DNA of 64,000 nt from Pseudonocardia sp. N23 (GTDB lineage Bacteria > Actinomycetota > Actinomycetes > Mycobacteriales > Pseudonocardiaceae). Position 1 is the first letter of the stretch; the number at the start of each line of letters is the position of its first letter. Location of the stretch: contig NZ_BEGX01000077.1 in assembly GCF_002583555.1 (NCBI RefSeq), positions 114,132 through 178,131 on the forward strand. The letters run 5' to 3'. Made by a program: the position numbers and the translations under genes. This document shows positions 34,338 through 42,570 of this stretch, in pieces. The notes under the pieces were generated by a model that saw only the letters and a program-made list of their open reading frames with translations, did no database searches and was not told the DNA's origin.

Positions 34338-34372
34338 TTTCACATCCTCACGATGTCATTCAGGATGTGAAA
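34338..34372. promoter_or_regulatory. Operator-like dyad at the liv promoter start point
   Basis: Perfect 11-base arms TTTCACATCCT (34338-34348) and AGGATGTGAAA (34362-34372) with a 13-base spacer. Placement directly after the -10 element is that of a repressor site. The divergent IclR protein (33303-34067) is the likely ligand-controlled binder. Confidence 0.65.
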
Positions 34373-34459
34373 TTCCCGGCCCGCGGTCGTAGTTCTCGCG
34401 GCCGGTTGCTCGTCCCAGAACAGACGATCCTCGGTCCAACGGCGGAGCGTGATCCCTTG

Positions 34460-35350
34460 GTGACGACTCTCGTGCAGACGCTGGTGAGTGGAATCCTCGT
34501 CGGCGGCCTCTACGGGCTGTTCTCCAGCGGCCTGACCCTCATCTTCGGCATCACCCGTGTCATCAACTTCGCCCACGGCGACTTCGTGACGCTGGGGATG
34601 TACGGGGCGGTACTGCTGTTCGCGAGCGCGGGGCTCAGCCCGCTGATCGGGATCATCCCCGTCGCGATCATCTCGTTCGTGCTGGGTCTGATCGTCTACC
34701 GCGTCATCGTGCGGCGGACGCTCTCGGTGAAGGGCATCTCGGCCGTCGACGCCCAGCACGGTCAGCTGGTGCTCACGCTCGCGGTCTCGATCCTCATCTC
34801 CAACGTGCTGCTGATGATCTTCGGGCCGTCGCCGCAGGCCGTCCAGGGCGTGCTCCCGGCGGTCTACAACGTCTTCGGCGTCTACATCGCGCAGGCACGG
34901 CTGGTGTCGTTCGTGATCGCGCTCGTGGTGTTCGGGCTGCTCTACCTCGCGCTGCAACGGACCCTGTACGGCAAGGCGATCCGCGCGACGGTCGACGACC
35001 GCGACATGGCCTCGATGGTCGGTGTCGACCCGAACAAGGTCTACGCGGTGAGCTTCAGCGTCGGGATCATGCTCACCGGCATCGCGGGCTGCGTGCTCGC
35101 CACCTACTACCCGGTGACACCGACGACCGGGGCCGGCTTCCTGATCATCGCGTTCGTGACCGTCGTGATGGGCGGGCTGGGCAACGTCGTCGGCGCGTTC
35201 GTCGCGGGCCTGCTCGTCGGCATCATCCAGCAGGTCACGGCCATCTACGTCGCGGTCGACCTGCAGGACGTCGGGCTGTTCCTGGTCTTCGTGCTGGTGC
35301 TGGTGCTGCGACCACAGGGAATCCTGGCCGGACGGAGGGCCTCGGCATGA
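34460..35350 (+). CDS. livH: Branched-chain-type ABC transporter permease (LivH)
   Basis: A 296-residue membrane subunit of a HAAT-family importer: LVSGILVGGLYGLFSSGLTL near residue 8, FGITRVINFAHGDFVTLGMY near residue 29, and the EAA-like loop ending YGKAIRATVDDRDMASMVGVD near residue 172, followed by GGLGNVVGAFVAGLLVG. Starts are TTG 34457 and GTG 34460, adjacent in the same frame; GTG is taken, though TTG is better spaced from GGAG. First gene of livHMGF. The transported compound is more likely a catabolic substrate acid than an amino acid, given the neighbours. Confidence 0.9.
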   Translation: MTTLVQTLVSGILVGGLYGLFSSGLTLIFGITRVINFAHGDFVTLGMYGAVLLFASAGLSPLIGIIPVAIISFVLGLIVYRVIVRRTLSVKGISAVDAQHGQLVLTLAVSILISNVLLMIFGPSPQAVQGVLPAVYNVFGVYIAQARLVSFVIALVVFGLLYLALQRTLYGKAIRATVDDRDMASMVGVDPNKVYAVSFSVGIMLTGIAGCVLATYYPVTPTTGAGFLIIAFVTVVMGGLGNVVGAFVAGLLVGIIQQVTAIYVAVDLQDVGLFLVFVLVLVLRPQGILAGRRASA

Positions 35351-36414
35351 ACCCCGTGACGCGCGTGCTGCGCTCGACCGGCGGCCTGGGGCTGGTGGTC
35401 CTCGTCCTGGTCGCGAGCCTGCCGCTGTGGTTCATCCAGACCAACTTCGTGCTCAGCGTCGCGACGCTCACGCTGATCTTCATGGCAGCCTCGCTGGGCT
35501 GGAACGTCATCAGCGGGTTCGGCGGCCAGATCTCTTTCGGGCACAGCATCTTCTTCGGGCTCGGCGCCTACACGACGGCGATCCTGCAGGTGCACTACCA
35601 CCTCAACGCCTACCTGGGCGTGCTGGTGGGCGTCGTCGTCGCGGTCGCCCTCGCCGTCCTGCTCGGCGCGGTGACGCTGCGGCTGCGCGGCATCTACTTC
35701 TCGCTGGCGACGTTCGCGCTCACACTGGTGTTCGCGATCCTCACCGGGCACTACGAGGGATTCACCGGCGGCGAGGTCGGGCTGACGCTGCCGCTGCTCG
35801 GCGACGCGCCCGGCCAGTTCTCCTTCGAGAACAAGGTGACCTTCTACTGGATCGCGATGATCCTGGCCGCGCTCGCGTTCGTCGTGACCTGGCTGGTGCT
35901 GCGGTCGCGGCTGGGTCTGCAGCTGCGCGCGATCCAGGCGGACCAGGAGGCCGCGCAGGCGTCCGGGGTGCTGGTGTTCCGGGTCAAGCTCACCGGCCTG
36001 GTCATCAGTGCGGTGCCCGGGGCGGTGGCCGGTTCGGTCTACATGCAGTACATCGGGTTCATCGACCCCGACAGCGCGTTCGGCGCGACGCTCGCCACCC
36101 AGATCGCGGTCATCGCGTTCGTCGGCGGTGCGGGCAAGCTCTGGGGGCCGGTCGTCGGCGCGGTGATCCTGGTGCCCCTGCAGCAGCTGCTCAACTCGTC
36201 GCTCTCGGCGTACCCGGCCGGGTTCAACCTCGTCGTCTATGCCCTCGTCGTGCTCGTCATCCTCTGGATCGAGCCGCGCGGAATCATGTCGATGCGGATC
36301 GGGCGACGCCGCCCGCGGCCCCCGCGCAGCGCCGCGCCGCCGGGCGGGCCCGATCCTGAACCGGCGTCCCCCGATGCCGAGGCAGCCGTCCCCACCAGCC
36401 GGAACGGGGGCTGA
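35347..36414 (+). CDS. livM: Branched-chain-type ABC transporter permease (LivM)
   Basis: Second membrane subunit, 355 residues with about 8-10 spans: LGWNVISGFGGQISFGHSIF near residue 50, LRLRGIYFSLATFALTLVF near residue 110, RAIQADQEAAQASGV near residue 197 as the coupling loop, and FVGGAGKLWGPVVGAVILV near residue 258. The last ~40 residues are a hydrophilic Pro/Arg-rich tail not typical of LivM. It overlaps the livH stop by 4 bases. Confidence 0.9.
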   Translation: MNPVTRVLRSTGGLGLVVLVLVASLPLWFIQTNFVLSVATLTLIFMAASLGWNVISGFGGQISFGHSIFFGLGAYTTAILQVHYHLNAYLGVLVGVVVAVALAVLLGAVTLRLRGIYFSLATFALTLVFAILTGHYEGFTGGEVGLTLPLLGDAPGQFSFENKVTFYWIAMILAALAFVVTWLVLRSRLGLQLRAIQADQEAAQASGVLVFRVKLTGLVISAVPGAVAGSVYMQYIGFIDPDSAFGATLATQIAVIAFVGGAGKLWGPVVGAVILVPLQQLLNSSLSAYPAGFNLVVYALVVLVILWIEPRGIMSMRIGRRRPRPPRSAAPPGGPDPEPASPDAEAAVPTSRNGG

Positions 36415-36417
36415 GCC

Positions 36418-37164
36418 GTGACCGACACACTCCTGCGCGTCGAGGGACTGACCGTCCGCTTCGGAGGCCTCGTCGCCGTCAACGACGTCAACTTCACGGT
36501 CCACGAGGGCGAGCTGCTGGGCATCATCGGGCCCAACGGCGCGGGCAAGACGACCATGTTCAACGCCGTCGCCGGCGCGGTGCGGCCCACCTCGGGCACC
36601 ATCCGGATCGGCGACGAGCTGGTCAGCGGCCGCCCGCCGGAACGCGTGGCGCGCCTCGGCATCGCGCGGACGTTCCAGTCGGTGCGGCTGTTCAAGGCGA
36701 TGACGGTCGCGGAGAACGTGACGCTCTCGGCCAGCACGGTGTGCCCGTCGATGGCCGCGGCCCGGGCCCGCGCCGACGAGGTGGCCGAGCTCCTGGGGAT
36801 GCAGGCGCTGCAGCCGATCCGGGTCGAGGAGCTGCCGCTGGCGGACCAGAAGCGGGTGGAGATCGCGAGAGCGCTCGCGCTGCGCCCCCGGCTGCTGCTG
36901 CTCGACGAGATGATGAGCGGGCTCAACCAGGCCGAGACCCGCGACATCATCGGGGTCATCAAGCAGCTCAACGGCGACGGCCTGACCACGATCGTCATCG
37001 AGCACGTGCTGCGGGTGATCATGGAGCTGAGCCACCGCGTCCTCGTCCTCGACCACGGCGTCCAGATCGCCGAGGGCCCACCGCGGGAGGTCATGGGCGA
37101 CCCACGGGTCGTCGAGGCCTACCTCGGCCGCAGCGCTGCGAAGAACCTCGGGGAGCCGGCATGA
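36418..37164 (+). CDS. livG: Branched-chain-type ABC transporter ATPase (LivG)
   Basis: A 248-residue ATPase: Walker A GPNGAGKTTMFN near residue 39, the LivG-type IARTFQSVRLF near residue 82, Walker B LLLLDEMMSGLN near residue 160 with the catalytic glutamate kept, and switch histidine in VIEHVLRVI. The signature region reads LPLADQKRVEIARAL, so the usual glycine positions of LSxGQ are altered. LivG proteins are variable here, so this need not mean loss of activity in a LivG/LivF heterodimer. GTG start 3 bases after livM. Confidence 0.9.
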   Translation: MTDTLLRVEGLTVRFGGLVAVNDVNFTVHEGELLGIIGPNGAGKTTMFNAVAGAVRPTSGTIRIGDELVSGRPPERVARLGIARTFQSVRLFKAMTVAENVTLSASTVCPSMAAARARADEVAELLGMQALQPIRVEELPLADQKRVEIARALALRPRLLLLDEMMSGLNQAETRDIIGVIKQLNGDGLTTIVIEHVLRVIMELSHRVLVLDHGVQIAEGPPREVMGDPRVVEAYLGRSAAKNLGEPA

Positions 37165-37919
37165 GACTGCCCTGGACGCCGGCCGCGGCCGAGCGCGACA
37201 GCAGCGCGGCGGCGTTGCGCGTGCAGAACCTCTCGGTCGACTACGGCAACATCCGCGCGCTCGTCGACGTCTCGTTCGAGCTGTTGCCCGGCGAGTTCAT
37301 GGGCGTGCTCGGCGCGAACGGTGCCGGCAAGTCGACGCTGCTCAAGGCGGTGTCGGGGCTCGTCCGCCCGGCGTCGGGGTCGATCCGGCTCGGCGAGACC
37401 GAGCTGGTCGGCGTCCCGGCACACCGGGTCCCGGCGACCGGGCTGGCGCACGTCCCCGAGCGGCGGCGGGTGTTCCCGTCACTGTCGGTGCAGGACAACC
37501 TCGCCCTCGGCGCGTACGCAACCCCGCCGGACCGCTCGCGCGCCGAGCTGCTCGACGAGGTGTTCACGCTGTTCCCGCGGCTGAAGGAGCGGGCGACGCA
37601 GCTGGCGGGGTCGCTGTCGGGCGGCGAGCAGCAGATGCTCGCGGTGGGCCGGGCGCTGATGCTGGCACCGCGGCTGCTCATGCTCGACGAGCCGTCGCTC
37701 GGGCTGGCACCGGTGATCGTCGAGGAGATGTTCGACCGGCTCGCCGCGATCCACCGTGAGCTCGGTGTGTCGGTCCTGCTGATCGAGCAGAACGCGACGC
37801 AGGCGCTGGAGGTCATCGAGCGAGCGATCGTGCTGACGACCGGTGAGGTCACCTTCACGGGGACTCGCGGGGAGCTCGAGGGCAGCGAGTACCTCCAGCG
37901 CGCCTACCTCGGGTTGTGA
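37161..37919 (+). CDS. livF: Branched-chain-type ABC transporter ATPase (LivF)
   Basis: A 252-residue ATPase: Walker A GANGAGKSTLLK near residue 53, LivF hallmark VPERRRVFPSLSVQDNL near residue 97, an intact signature LSGGEQQML near residue 153, Walker B LLMLDEPSLGLAP near residue 172 and switch histidine position occupied by LIEQN, as usual in LivF. The ATG overlaps the livG stop. A strong hairpin follows 30 bases downstream and ends the operon. Confidence 0.91.
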   Translation: MRLPWTPAAAERDSSAAALRVQNLSVDYGNIRALVDVSFELLPGEFMGVLGANGAGKSTLLKAVSGLVRPASGSIRLGETELVGVPAHRVPATGLAHVPERRRVFPSLSVQDNLALGAYATPPDRSRAELLDEVFTLFPRLKERATQLAGSLSGGEQQMLAVGRALMLAPRLLMLDEPSLGLAPVIVEEMFDRLAAIHRELGVSVLLIEQNATQALEVIERAIVLTTGEVTFTGTRGELEGSEYLQRAYLGL

Positions 37920-37948
37920 CCCGTGCGGAGACGGCGGACGGCGGCGCC

Positions 37949-37983
37949 GGTGGCGGGCCCGGTCGGGGGACGGGCCCGCCACC
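37949..37983. terminator. Bidirectional hairpin between livF and the convergent CMD-like gene
   Basis: Perfect 13-base arms GGTGGCGGGCCCG (37949-37961) and CGGGCCCGCCACC (37971-37983), 9-base loop, between two converging genes whose stops lie at 37919 and 37989. No U-run, as is common for high-GC actinobacteria. Confidence 0.72.
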
Positions 37984-37988
37984 ACGGC

Positions 37989-38549
37989 TCAGGCCAGTGG
38001 CTTCTCCGGCAACGGGAACTTCTCCAGGTAGCCGGCGTACTCGGGCTCGACGTCGATCTGCAGCGTTCCGAGGATGCGGATCACCGCGTTGTAGAACGAC
38101 GCCACGATCACGAGGTCGACGAGCCGTGCGCGACCGAGCCGGCCCTCCAGGGCCGACCAGGTCGCCGGGCTCATCGCGCGGTCCGCGGTGACCTCGCGGG
38201 CACCGGTGACCACGAGCGTCTCCAGCTCGCCGAGTGTGTGCTCCTCGCCGTTGCTGGCCTTGACCAGCTCGGCGACGTCGTCGTCGGTGACGCCGAAGTC
38301 GTGCCCGATCTTGACGTGGTGGCTCCACTCGTAGGGGCTCGCCGTCAGGTAGCCGACCTGCAGGATCGCCAGCTCCCGCAGGCGCGGGTCGAGCTCGCAC
38401 CCGTGGCGGATCCACTGGCCGAGGACCTGGAAGTGGCGCAGCCCGTCGGGGCTGTTGGCGAGACCGCGGAACAGGTTGATCGGCCTGACGAGCAGCTCGC
38501 GATCGGTCTCGGCGAGGTCCGACTCGGACAGATAGGGCAACAGTGCCAT
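37989..38549 (-). CDS. Carboxymuconolactone-decarboxylase/AhpD-fold protein
   Basis: A 186-residue AhpD-fold protein: LLVRPINLFRGLANSPDGL near residue 20, QWIRHGCELDPRLRELAILQVGYLT near residue 45, EWSHHVKIGHDFGVTDDDVAEL near residue 74 and VIVASFYNAVIRILGTLQIDVEP near residue 148. The WxxHxxxG-type histidines are kept but the CxxC of alkylhydroperoxidases is absent. Similar proteins are annotated as carboxymuconolactone decarboxylase family with unknown substrate. The ATG has GGAG 7 bases upstream. Divergent from the SDR at 38759. Confidence 0.75.
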   Translation of the reverse strand: MALLPYLSESDLAETDRELLVRPINLFRGLANSPDGLRHFQVLGQWIRHGCELDPRLRELAILQVGYLTASPYEWSHHVKIGHDFGVTDDDVAELVKASNGEEHTLGELETLVVTGAREVTADRAMSPATWSALEGRLGRARLVDLVIVASFYNAVIRILGTLQIDVEPEYAGYLEKFPLPEKPLA

Positions 38550-38645
38550 CGTCGCTCCGTGTGGCGGTCCGGGGTGTCCGCGGGGGTGCTCCACGACCTT
38601 CGGACCGCCGGTCGGCGCCGGGTTCCCGCGGGTGCCCCGGCGGTG

Positions 38646-38674
38646 TTGACGGGGCGACGGCCCATGATTACCGT
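38646..38674 (+). promoter_or_regulatory. Predicted promoter upstream of the SDR / E1 gene group
   Basis: TTGACG (38646-38651), 17-base spacer, TACCGT (38669-38674). Predicted start near 38681. Downstream lie a short palindrome CATTTGAAATG (38702-38712) and direct GAAATG repeats (38682, 38707), which could be regulator contacts. Confidence 0.55.
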
Positions 38675-38758
38675 CGTTCACGAAATGACGCAAGTATTCA
38701 TCATTTGAAATGCGACGTTTCGAATCCAGTGGCGGGTGATGTGACGAAGGAGTCGGCG

Positions 38759-39574
38759 ATGGCGGGGACCGGCAGGGTGGCAAGCAGGACGGCGCTCGTG
38801 ATGGGCGCGGGCCAGACCCCCGGGCAGACGACGGGCAACGGCCGCGCGACGGCCGTGCTGCTCGCCCGCGAGGGTGCGAAGGTGCTGTGCGCCGACCGCG
38901 ACCTCGCCGCCGCCGAGGAGACCGTCACCCAGATCGCCGACGAGGGCGGTGAGGCGTTCGCGATCGGTGCCGACGTCACCGTCGAGGACGAGGTCGCCGC
39001 CGCCGTCGCCGCCTGCGTGCAGCAGTGGGGCCGGCTCGACATCCTGCACAACAACGTCGGCATCTCCATCGCCGGCGGCGACGCGTCCGTCGCCGACATC
39101 GAGGCCGAGGCCTTCGCGCTGATCACCGCGGTGAACCTGCAGGGCATGGTGATGACCTGCAAGCACGCGATCCGGGTCATGCGCGGCCAGGACAGCGGCG
39201 GCGTCATCACCAACATCTCCTCGATCGCCGCACAGATCAACTACCCCTACGTCACCTACCGGACCTCCAAGGCCGGCGTCGTGACGCTCACCGAGCACAT
39301 CGCGATCACCAACGCCCAGTACGGGATCCGGGCCAACGCGATCCTCCCCGGGCTGATGGACACCCCGATGGCGATCGAGAACCGCGTCGGCCTCGACGGC
39401 CGTACCCGCGAGGACGTCTACGCCGAGCGCAACTCCCACGTCCCGCTGCGCAACAAGATGGGCACCGCCTGGGACGTCGCCAACGCCGCGCTGTTCCTGG
39501 CCTCCGAGGAGGCCGCGTTCATCACCGGCGTCGCACTGGCCGTCGACGGCGGCCAGAGCCTGGCCTCCGGCTGA
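38759..39574 (+). CDS. Short-chain dehydrogenase/reductase
   Basis: A 271-residue classical SDR that interconverts an alcohol and a ketone with NAD(P). Cofactor motif is GAGQTPGQTTGNGRATA near residue 17, longer than the usual TGxxxGIG; the NNVG motif is HNNVGIS near residue 95; catalytic serine in ISSIAAQ near residue 152 and YRTSK near residue 165. It resembles the SDR at 48354 (same IEGT/MGTAWDVxN-type C-terminal region), so the two may act on related intermediates. ATG with AAGGAG 6 bases upstream. First gene after the predicted promoter. Confidence 0.87.
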   Translation: MAGTGRVASRTALVMGAGQTPGQTTGNGRATAVLLAREGAKVLCADRDLAAAEETVTQIADEGGEAFAIGADVTVEDEVAAAVAACVQQWGRLDILHNNVGISIAGGDASVADIEAEAFALITAVNLQGMVMTCKHAIRVMRGQDSGGVITNISSIAAQINYPYVTYRTSKAGVVTLTEHIAITNAQYGIRANAILPGLMDTPMAIENRVGLDGRTREDVYAERNSHVPLRNKMGTAWDVANAALFLASEEAAFITGVALAVDGGQSLASG

Positions 39575-39649
39575 CAGCCCCAGGGCCTGAGCTGCGGCAA
39601 CCCTGAACCGACCGGCGTGAGGCCGGCACCCGCTGACGAGGAGACGGAC

Positions 39650-39670
39650 ATGAACGGCACCACGCCGTGA
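39650..39670 (+). CDS. Six-codon leader ORF (MNGTTP) overlapping the E1 alpha start
   Basis: ATG with a strong GAGGAGACGGAC before it, six codons, and a TGA that shares bases with the GTG start of the E1 alpha gene (39667). The E1 alpha GTG has no good ribosome-binding site of its own, so ribosomes stopping here could restart at GTG. A sequencing error that split the true N-terminus is the alternative reading. Confidence 0.4.
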   Translation: MNGTTP

Positions 39671-40644
39671 CGGCGACCGATGCCGCCGCGGGCAGCGCGA
39701 CCGCCACCGCGCTCGCCGACCTGCGCCAGGTCTGGCGGATGCGCGCCTTCGAGGAGCGGGTCCGCGAGCTGCGGCTCGCGGGCGACGCCGTCGGCTCGAT
39801 CCACCTCGGGATCGGCCAGGAGGGCGTCGCCGTCGGGGCGTCCGGGCTGATCGGCCCCGACGACGCCGTCTTCGCCACCTACCGCGGCCACTCGTGGGCC
39901 ATCGCGTGCGGTGTGGAACCCGAGGCGCTGTTCGCCGAGATCCTCGGCCGCGCCACCGGCGTCAACGGCGGCCGCGGCGGATCGGCTCACCTCACCGCCC
40001 CCGGCCACGGGTTCTTCGGCGAGAACAGCATCGTCGGCGCCGGCGCGCCGATCGCATGCGGTGCGGCACTGGCGGGGCGCCACGACGGCACCGACCGGGT
40101 CGCGCTGACCGTCTTCGGCGACGGCGCGATGAACCAGGGCGCGGTGCACGAGGCCATGAACTTCGCCGCCGCGTTCTCGCTGCCCGTGGTGTTCCTGTGC
40201 GAGAACAACTCCTGGTCCGAGCTCACCCCGATCGACGAGATGGTCGGGCAGCCGGAGCTGTTCCGCCGCGCCGCCGGGTACGGCATGCCGGGGGAGCGGA
40301 TCGACGGCAACGACCCGGAGCAGGTCCGCGACCGGCTCGGCGACGCGTTCGAGGTCGCCCGCGAGGGTGGCGGCCCGACGCTGGTCGAGGCCATGACGCA
40401 GCGGCTCGTCGGGCACTACATCGGTGACGCCGACCAGTACCGCCGCCCCGGTGAGCGTGAGCGCGACGCCGAGAACGAGCCGGTCGCGCTGCTGACGCGG
40501 CGGCTGCGCGACGCCGGCACGTCCGACGACGACATCGCCGGCGCCGAGCGCGCCGCCCGGGAGGAGATGGAGTCGGCGTCCGCGGCCGCGCTGGCCGCGC
40601 CGCTCGCCGACCCCACGACCGCGAAGGAGCACCTCTATGCCTGA
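39667..40644 (+). CDS. 2-oxoacid dehydrogenase E1 component, alpha subunit (copy 1)
   Basis: TPP-dependent decarboxylating subunit, 325 residues, of a pyruvate/acetoin/branched-chain 2-oxoacid dehydrogenase-type complex. Motifs: MRAFEERVRELRLAG near residue 25, ATYRGHSWAIACG near residue 70, GGRGGSAHL near residue 100 and the TPP signature GDGAMNQGAVHEAMN to CENN near residues 153-183. No E2 gene follows directly; the only E2 in the window is at 54229. GTG start, overlapped by a six-codon leader. It overlaps the beta-subunit gene by 8 bases. Confidence 0.9.
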   Translation: MTATDAAAGSATATALADLRQVWRMRAFEERVRELRLAGDAVGSIHLGIGQEGVAVGASGLIGPDDAVFATYRGHSWAIACGVEPEALFAEILGRATGVNGGRGGSAHLTAPGHGFFGENSIVGAGAPIACGAALAGRHDGTDRVALTVFGDGAMNQGAVHEAMNFAAAFSLPVVFLCENNSWSELTPIDEMVGQPELFRRAAGYGMPGERIDGNDPEQVRDRLGDAFEVAREGGGPTLVEAMTQRLVGHYIGDADQYRRPGERERDAENEPVALLTRRLRDAGTSDDDIAGAERAAREEMESASAAALAAPLADPTTAKEHLYA

Positions 40645-41656
40645 CACGGCCGTGTCCCCGGCGAGCACCGCCACCGAGACCCGCGAGCTCACCTACGGCG
40701 AGGCGGTCAACGCGGCCCTGCGCCGCTGTCTCGACGAGATCCCCGAGACGCTGCTCTACGGCGAGGACATCGCGACGCCCGGCGGGGTCTTCGGCGTCAC
40801 CCGCGGGCTGCGCCGTGACTTCGGGGACCGCGTCTTCGACACCCCGATCAGCGAGTCCGCGATCCTCGGCTCCGCCGTCGGCGCGGCGATGCTGGGCAGG
40901 CGGCCGATCGTCGAGATCATGTGGGTCGACTTCTCCCTCGTCGCGTTCGACCAGGTCGTCAACCAGCTCGCCAACGTGCGGTACGTCAGCCGTGGCGAGC
41001 TCACCGCGCCCGTCACGATCCGCACCCAGCAGGGCAGCGCACCCGGCGCGTGCGCCCAGCACAGCCAGAGCCTGGAGGCGCTGTTCCTGCACGTCCCGGG
41101 CCTGCGGGTGTGCATGCCGTGGACCGCGCAGGACGCCTACGACCTGCTCGTCGCGGCGGTGCACAGCGACGACCCGGTCCTCGTCATCGAGAACCGGACG
41201 CTCTACCCGACGGGCAAGGGGCCCGTCCGGCTCGGTGGGCCGGTGCAGACTCCGGGCGGGCTCCGGGTGCGCCGGAAGGGCAGCGACGCCACCGTCGTCA
41301 CCTGGGGTGCGATGACCGCCCGGGTGCTGGAGGCGGCCGCGACGCTCGCCGAGCAGGGCATCTCCCTGGAGGTCCTGGAAACGGTGTGGCTCAACCCGTT
41401 CCCCACCGACGAGGTCGTCGCGAGCGCCGCCCGGACCGGGGCGCTGGCCGTGGTGCACGAGGCGAACACGACCGGCGGCTTCGGCGCCGAGGTCGTCGCC
41501 CGCGTCGCGGGTGCCGGGGTCGCGCTGCGGGTGCCGCCGCTGCGGCTCGGGCTGCCCGACAGCCGGGTGCCGGCCGCACCCAGCCTCGTCGCCGGCCTGC
41601 TGCCCGGCGCGGGAGACATTTCGGAGTCCGTGCGCGACTGGCTGCACAGCGCCTGA
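40637..41656 (+). CDS. 2-oxoacid dehydrogenase E1 component, beta subunit (copy 1)
   Basis: A 339-residue E1 beta subunit. GEDIATPGGVFGVTRGL near residue 42, RVFDTPISESAILG near residue 68 with the glutamate that activates TPP, IMWVDFSLVAFDQVVNQ near residue 94 and the QHSQSLEALFLHVPGLRV loop near residue 135. The C-terminal transketolase domain has VVHEANTTGGFGAEV. It pairs with the upstream alpha gene. This beta subunit is more like copy 3 (59463) than copy 2 (57524). Confidence 0.9.
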   Translation: MPDTAVSPASTATETRELTYGEAVNAALRRCLDEIPETLLYGEDIATPGGVFGVTRGLRRDFGDRVFDTPISESAILGSAVGAAMLGRRPIVEIMWVDFSLVAFDQVVNQLANVRYVSRGELTAPVTIRTQQGSAPGACAQHSQSLEALFLHVPGLRVCMPWTAQDAYDLLVAAVHSDDPVLVIENRTLYPTGKGPVRLGGPVQTPGGLRVRRKGSDATVVTWGAMTARVLEAAATLAEQGISLEVLETVWLNPFPTDEVVASAARTGALAVVHEANTTGGFGAEVVARVAGAGVALRVPPLRLGLPDSRVPAAPSLVAGLLPGAGDISESVRDWLHSA

Positions 41657-41670
41657 GGAAGGGACCGACC

Positions 41671-42570
41671 GTGGACATCGTGCTGGGCGTCGACACGCTC
41701 TCCTACCACTGCCGCCTCGAGGCCGGCGAGATCTCCCTCGAGGACGTGCTGCGCGAGGTCGCCGACCTCGGCTACACCTTCGTCCAGTTCAACGCCGTGC
41801 ACGTGCGCGACCGCGACACCGCCGGGCTGGAGTCCCTGCGCGGGCTCGCGGGCGACCTGGGTCTGGGCATCACACTGTCCGGCGACGTCGTGGGCCGGGT
41901 CGGCAACGGCGACACGATCGACGGCGGGGTCGAGCGCATCACCCGCTGGGTCGCTCTCGCCGAGACCATCGGCAGCCCCTTCGCCCGCGTCTCCTCCGGC
42001 TTCTACCGCGCCGAGCTGTTCGACCGTCCCGGGCTCATCGCGGCCGAGCAGCGCTACGTCACCGACACGCTGCGGCGTGCCGCCGACGAGGTCTCCGGCG
42101 ACGTGCAGATCCTGCTGGAGAACCACTCGGACTTCACCGCCGACGAGTACGCCGAGATCATCGACGGCGTCGGCACCGACCGGGTCGGGGTGTTCCTCGA
42201 CCTGATCAACCCGATCTCGTCGCTGCAGGACCCGCTGCCGGTCATCACCCGGCTCGCCCCGCTCGCACCCTCGGGTCACGTGAAGGATTTCCGGCTCGTC
42301 TCGCGCTACGTGGAGGACCGTTTCCACCGGCGCGGGTTCGACGTGCAGTGGTGCTACCCGGGCGAAGGGGTCGCCGACCTCACCTCGCTCGTCGGCGTGC
42401 TGGCGGGATCCGCCGACCGCGCCGAGCCGTACCGGCTCTCCGTCGAGGGCCTGGACAACCACCCCGGCGTCGCCGACCAGCGTGACCGGCTCGCGGCATC
42501 GCTGACATTCCTCCAGAAGGTCATCACCGGCGCCCCCGCGGCGACGGCCACGTCAAAGGAGACGCGATGA
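41671..42570 (+). CDS. Sugar phosphate isomerase/epimerase-family TIM barrel
   Basis: A 299-residue xylose-isomerase-like TIM barrel: ADLGYTFVQFNAVHV near residue 31, metal-ligand candidates in LLENHSDF near residue 149, VFLDLINPIS near residue 174, GHVKDFRLVSRYV near residue 200 and LSVEGLDNHP near residue 255. It lies in a unit with the E1 genes and the Liv-type binding protein, overlapping the latter by 4 bases. The reaction cannot be read from sequence; isomerisation, epimerisation or aldol-type cleavage of a polyhydroxy acid are possible. GTG start with GAGGAAGGGA upstream. Confidence 0.78.
   Translation: MDIVLGVDTLSYHCRLEAGEISLEDVLREVADLGYTFVQFNAVHVRDRDTAGLESLRGLAGDLGLGITLSGDVVGRVGNGDTIDGGVERITRWVALAETIGSPFARVSSGFYRAELFDRPGLIAAEQRYVTDTLRRAADEVSGDVQILLENHSDFTADEYAEIIDGVGTDRVGVFLDLINPISSLQDPLPVITRLAPLAPSGHVKDFRLVSRYVEDRFHRRGFDVQWCYPGEGVADLTSLVGVLAGSADRAEPYRLSVEGLDNHPGVADQRDRLAASLTFLQKVITGAPAATATSKETR

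Larger units (their letters stand above)
34068..34459 (+). other. 392-base divergent control region (IclR / liv operon)
   Basis: No gene recognised. The right-hand third carries a promoter (34307-34335) and an operator-like dyad (34338-34372) directed toward the liv genes, leaving an untranslated leader of about 115 bases. The left two thirds near the IclR start show no obvious element. Confidence 0.6.
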
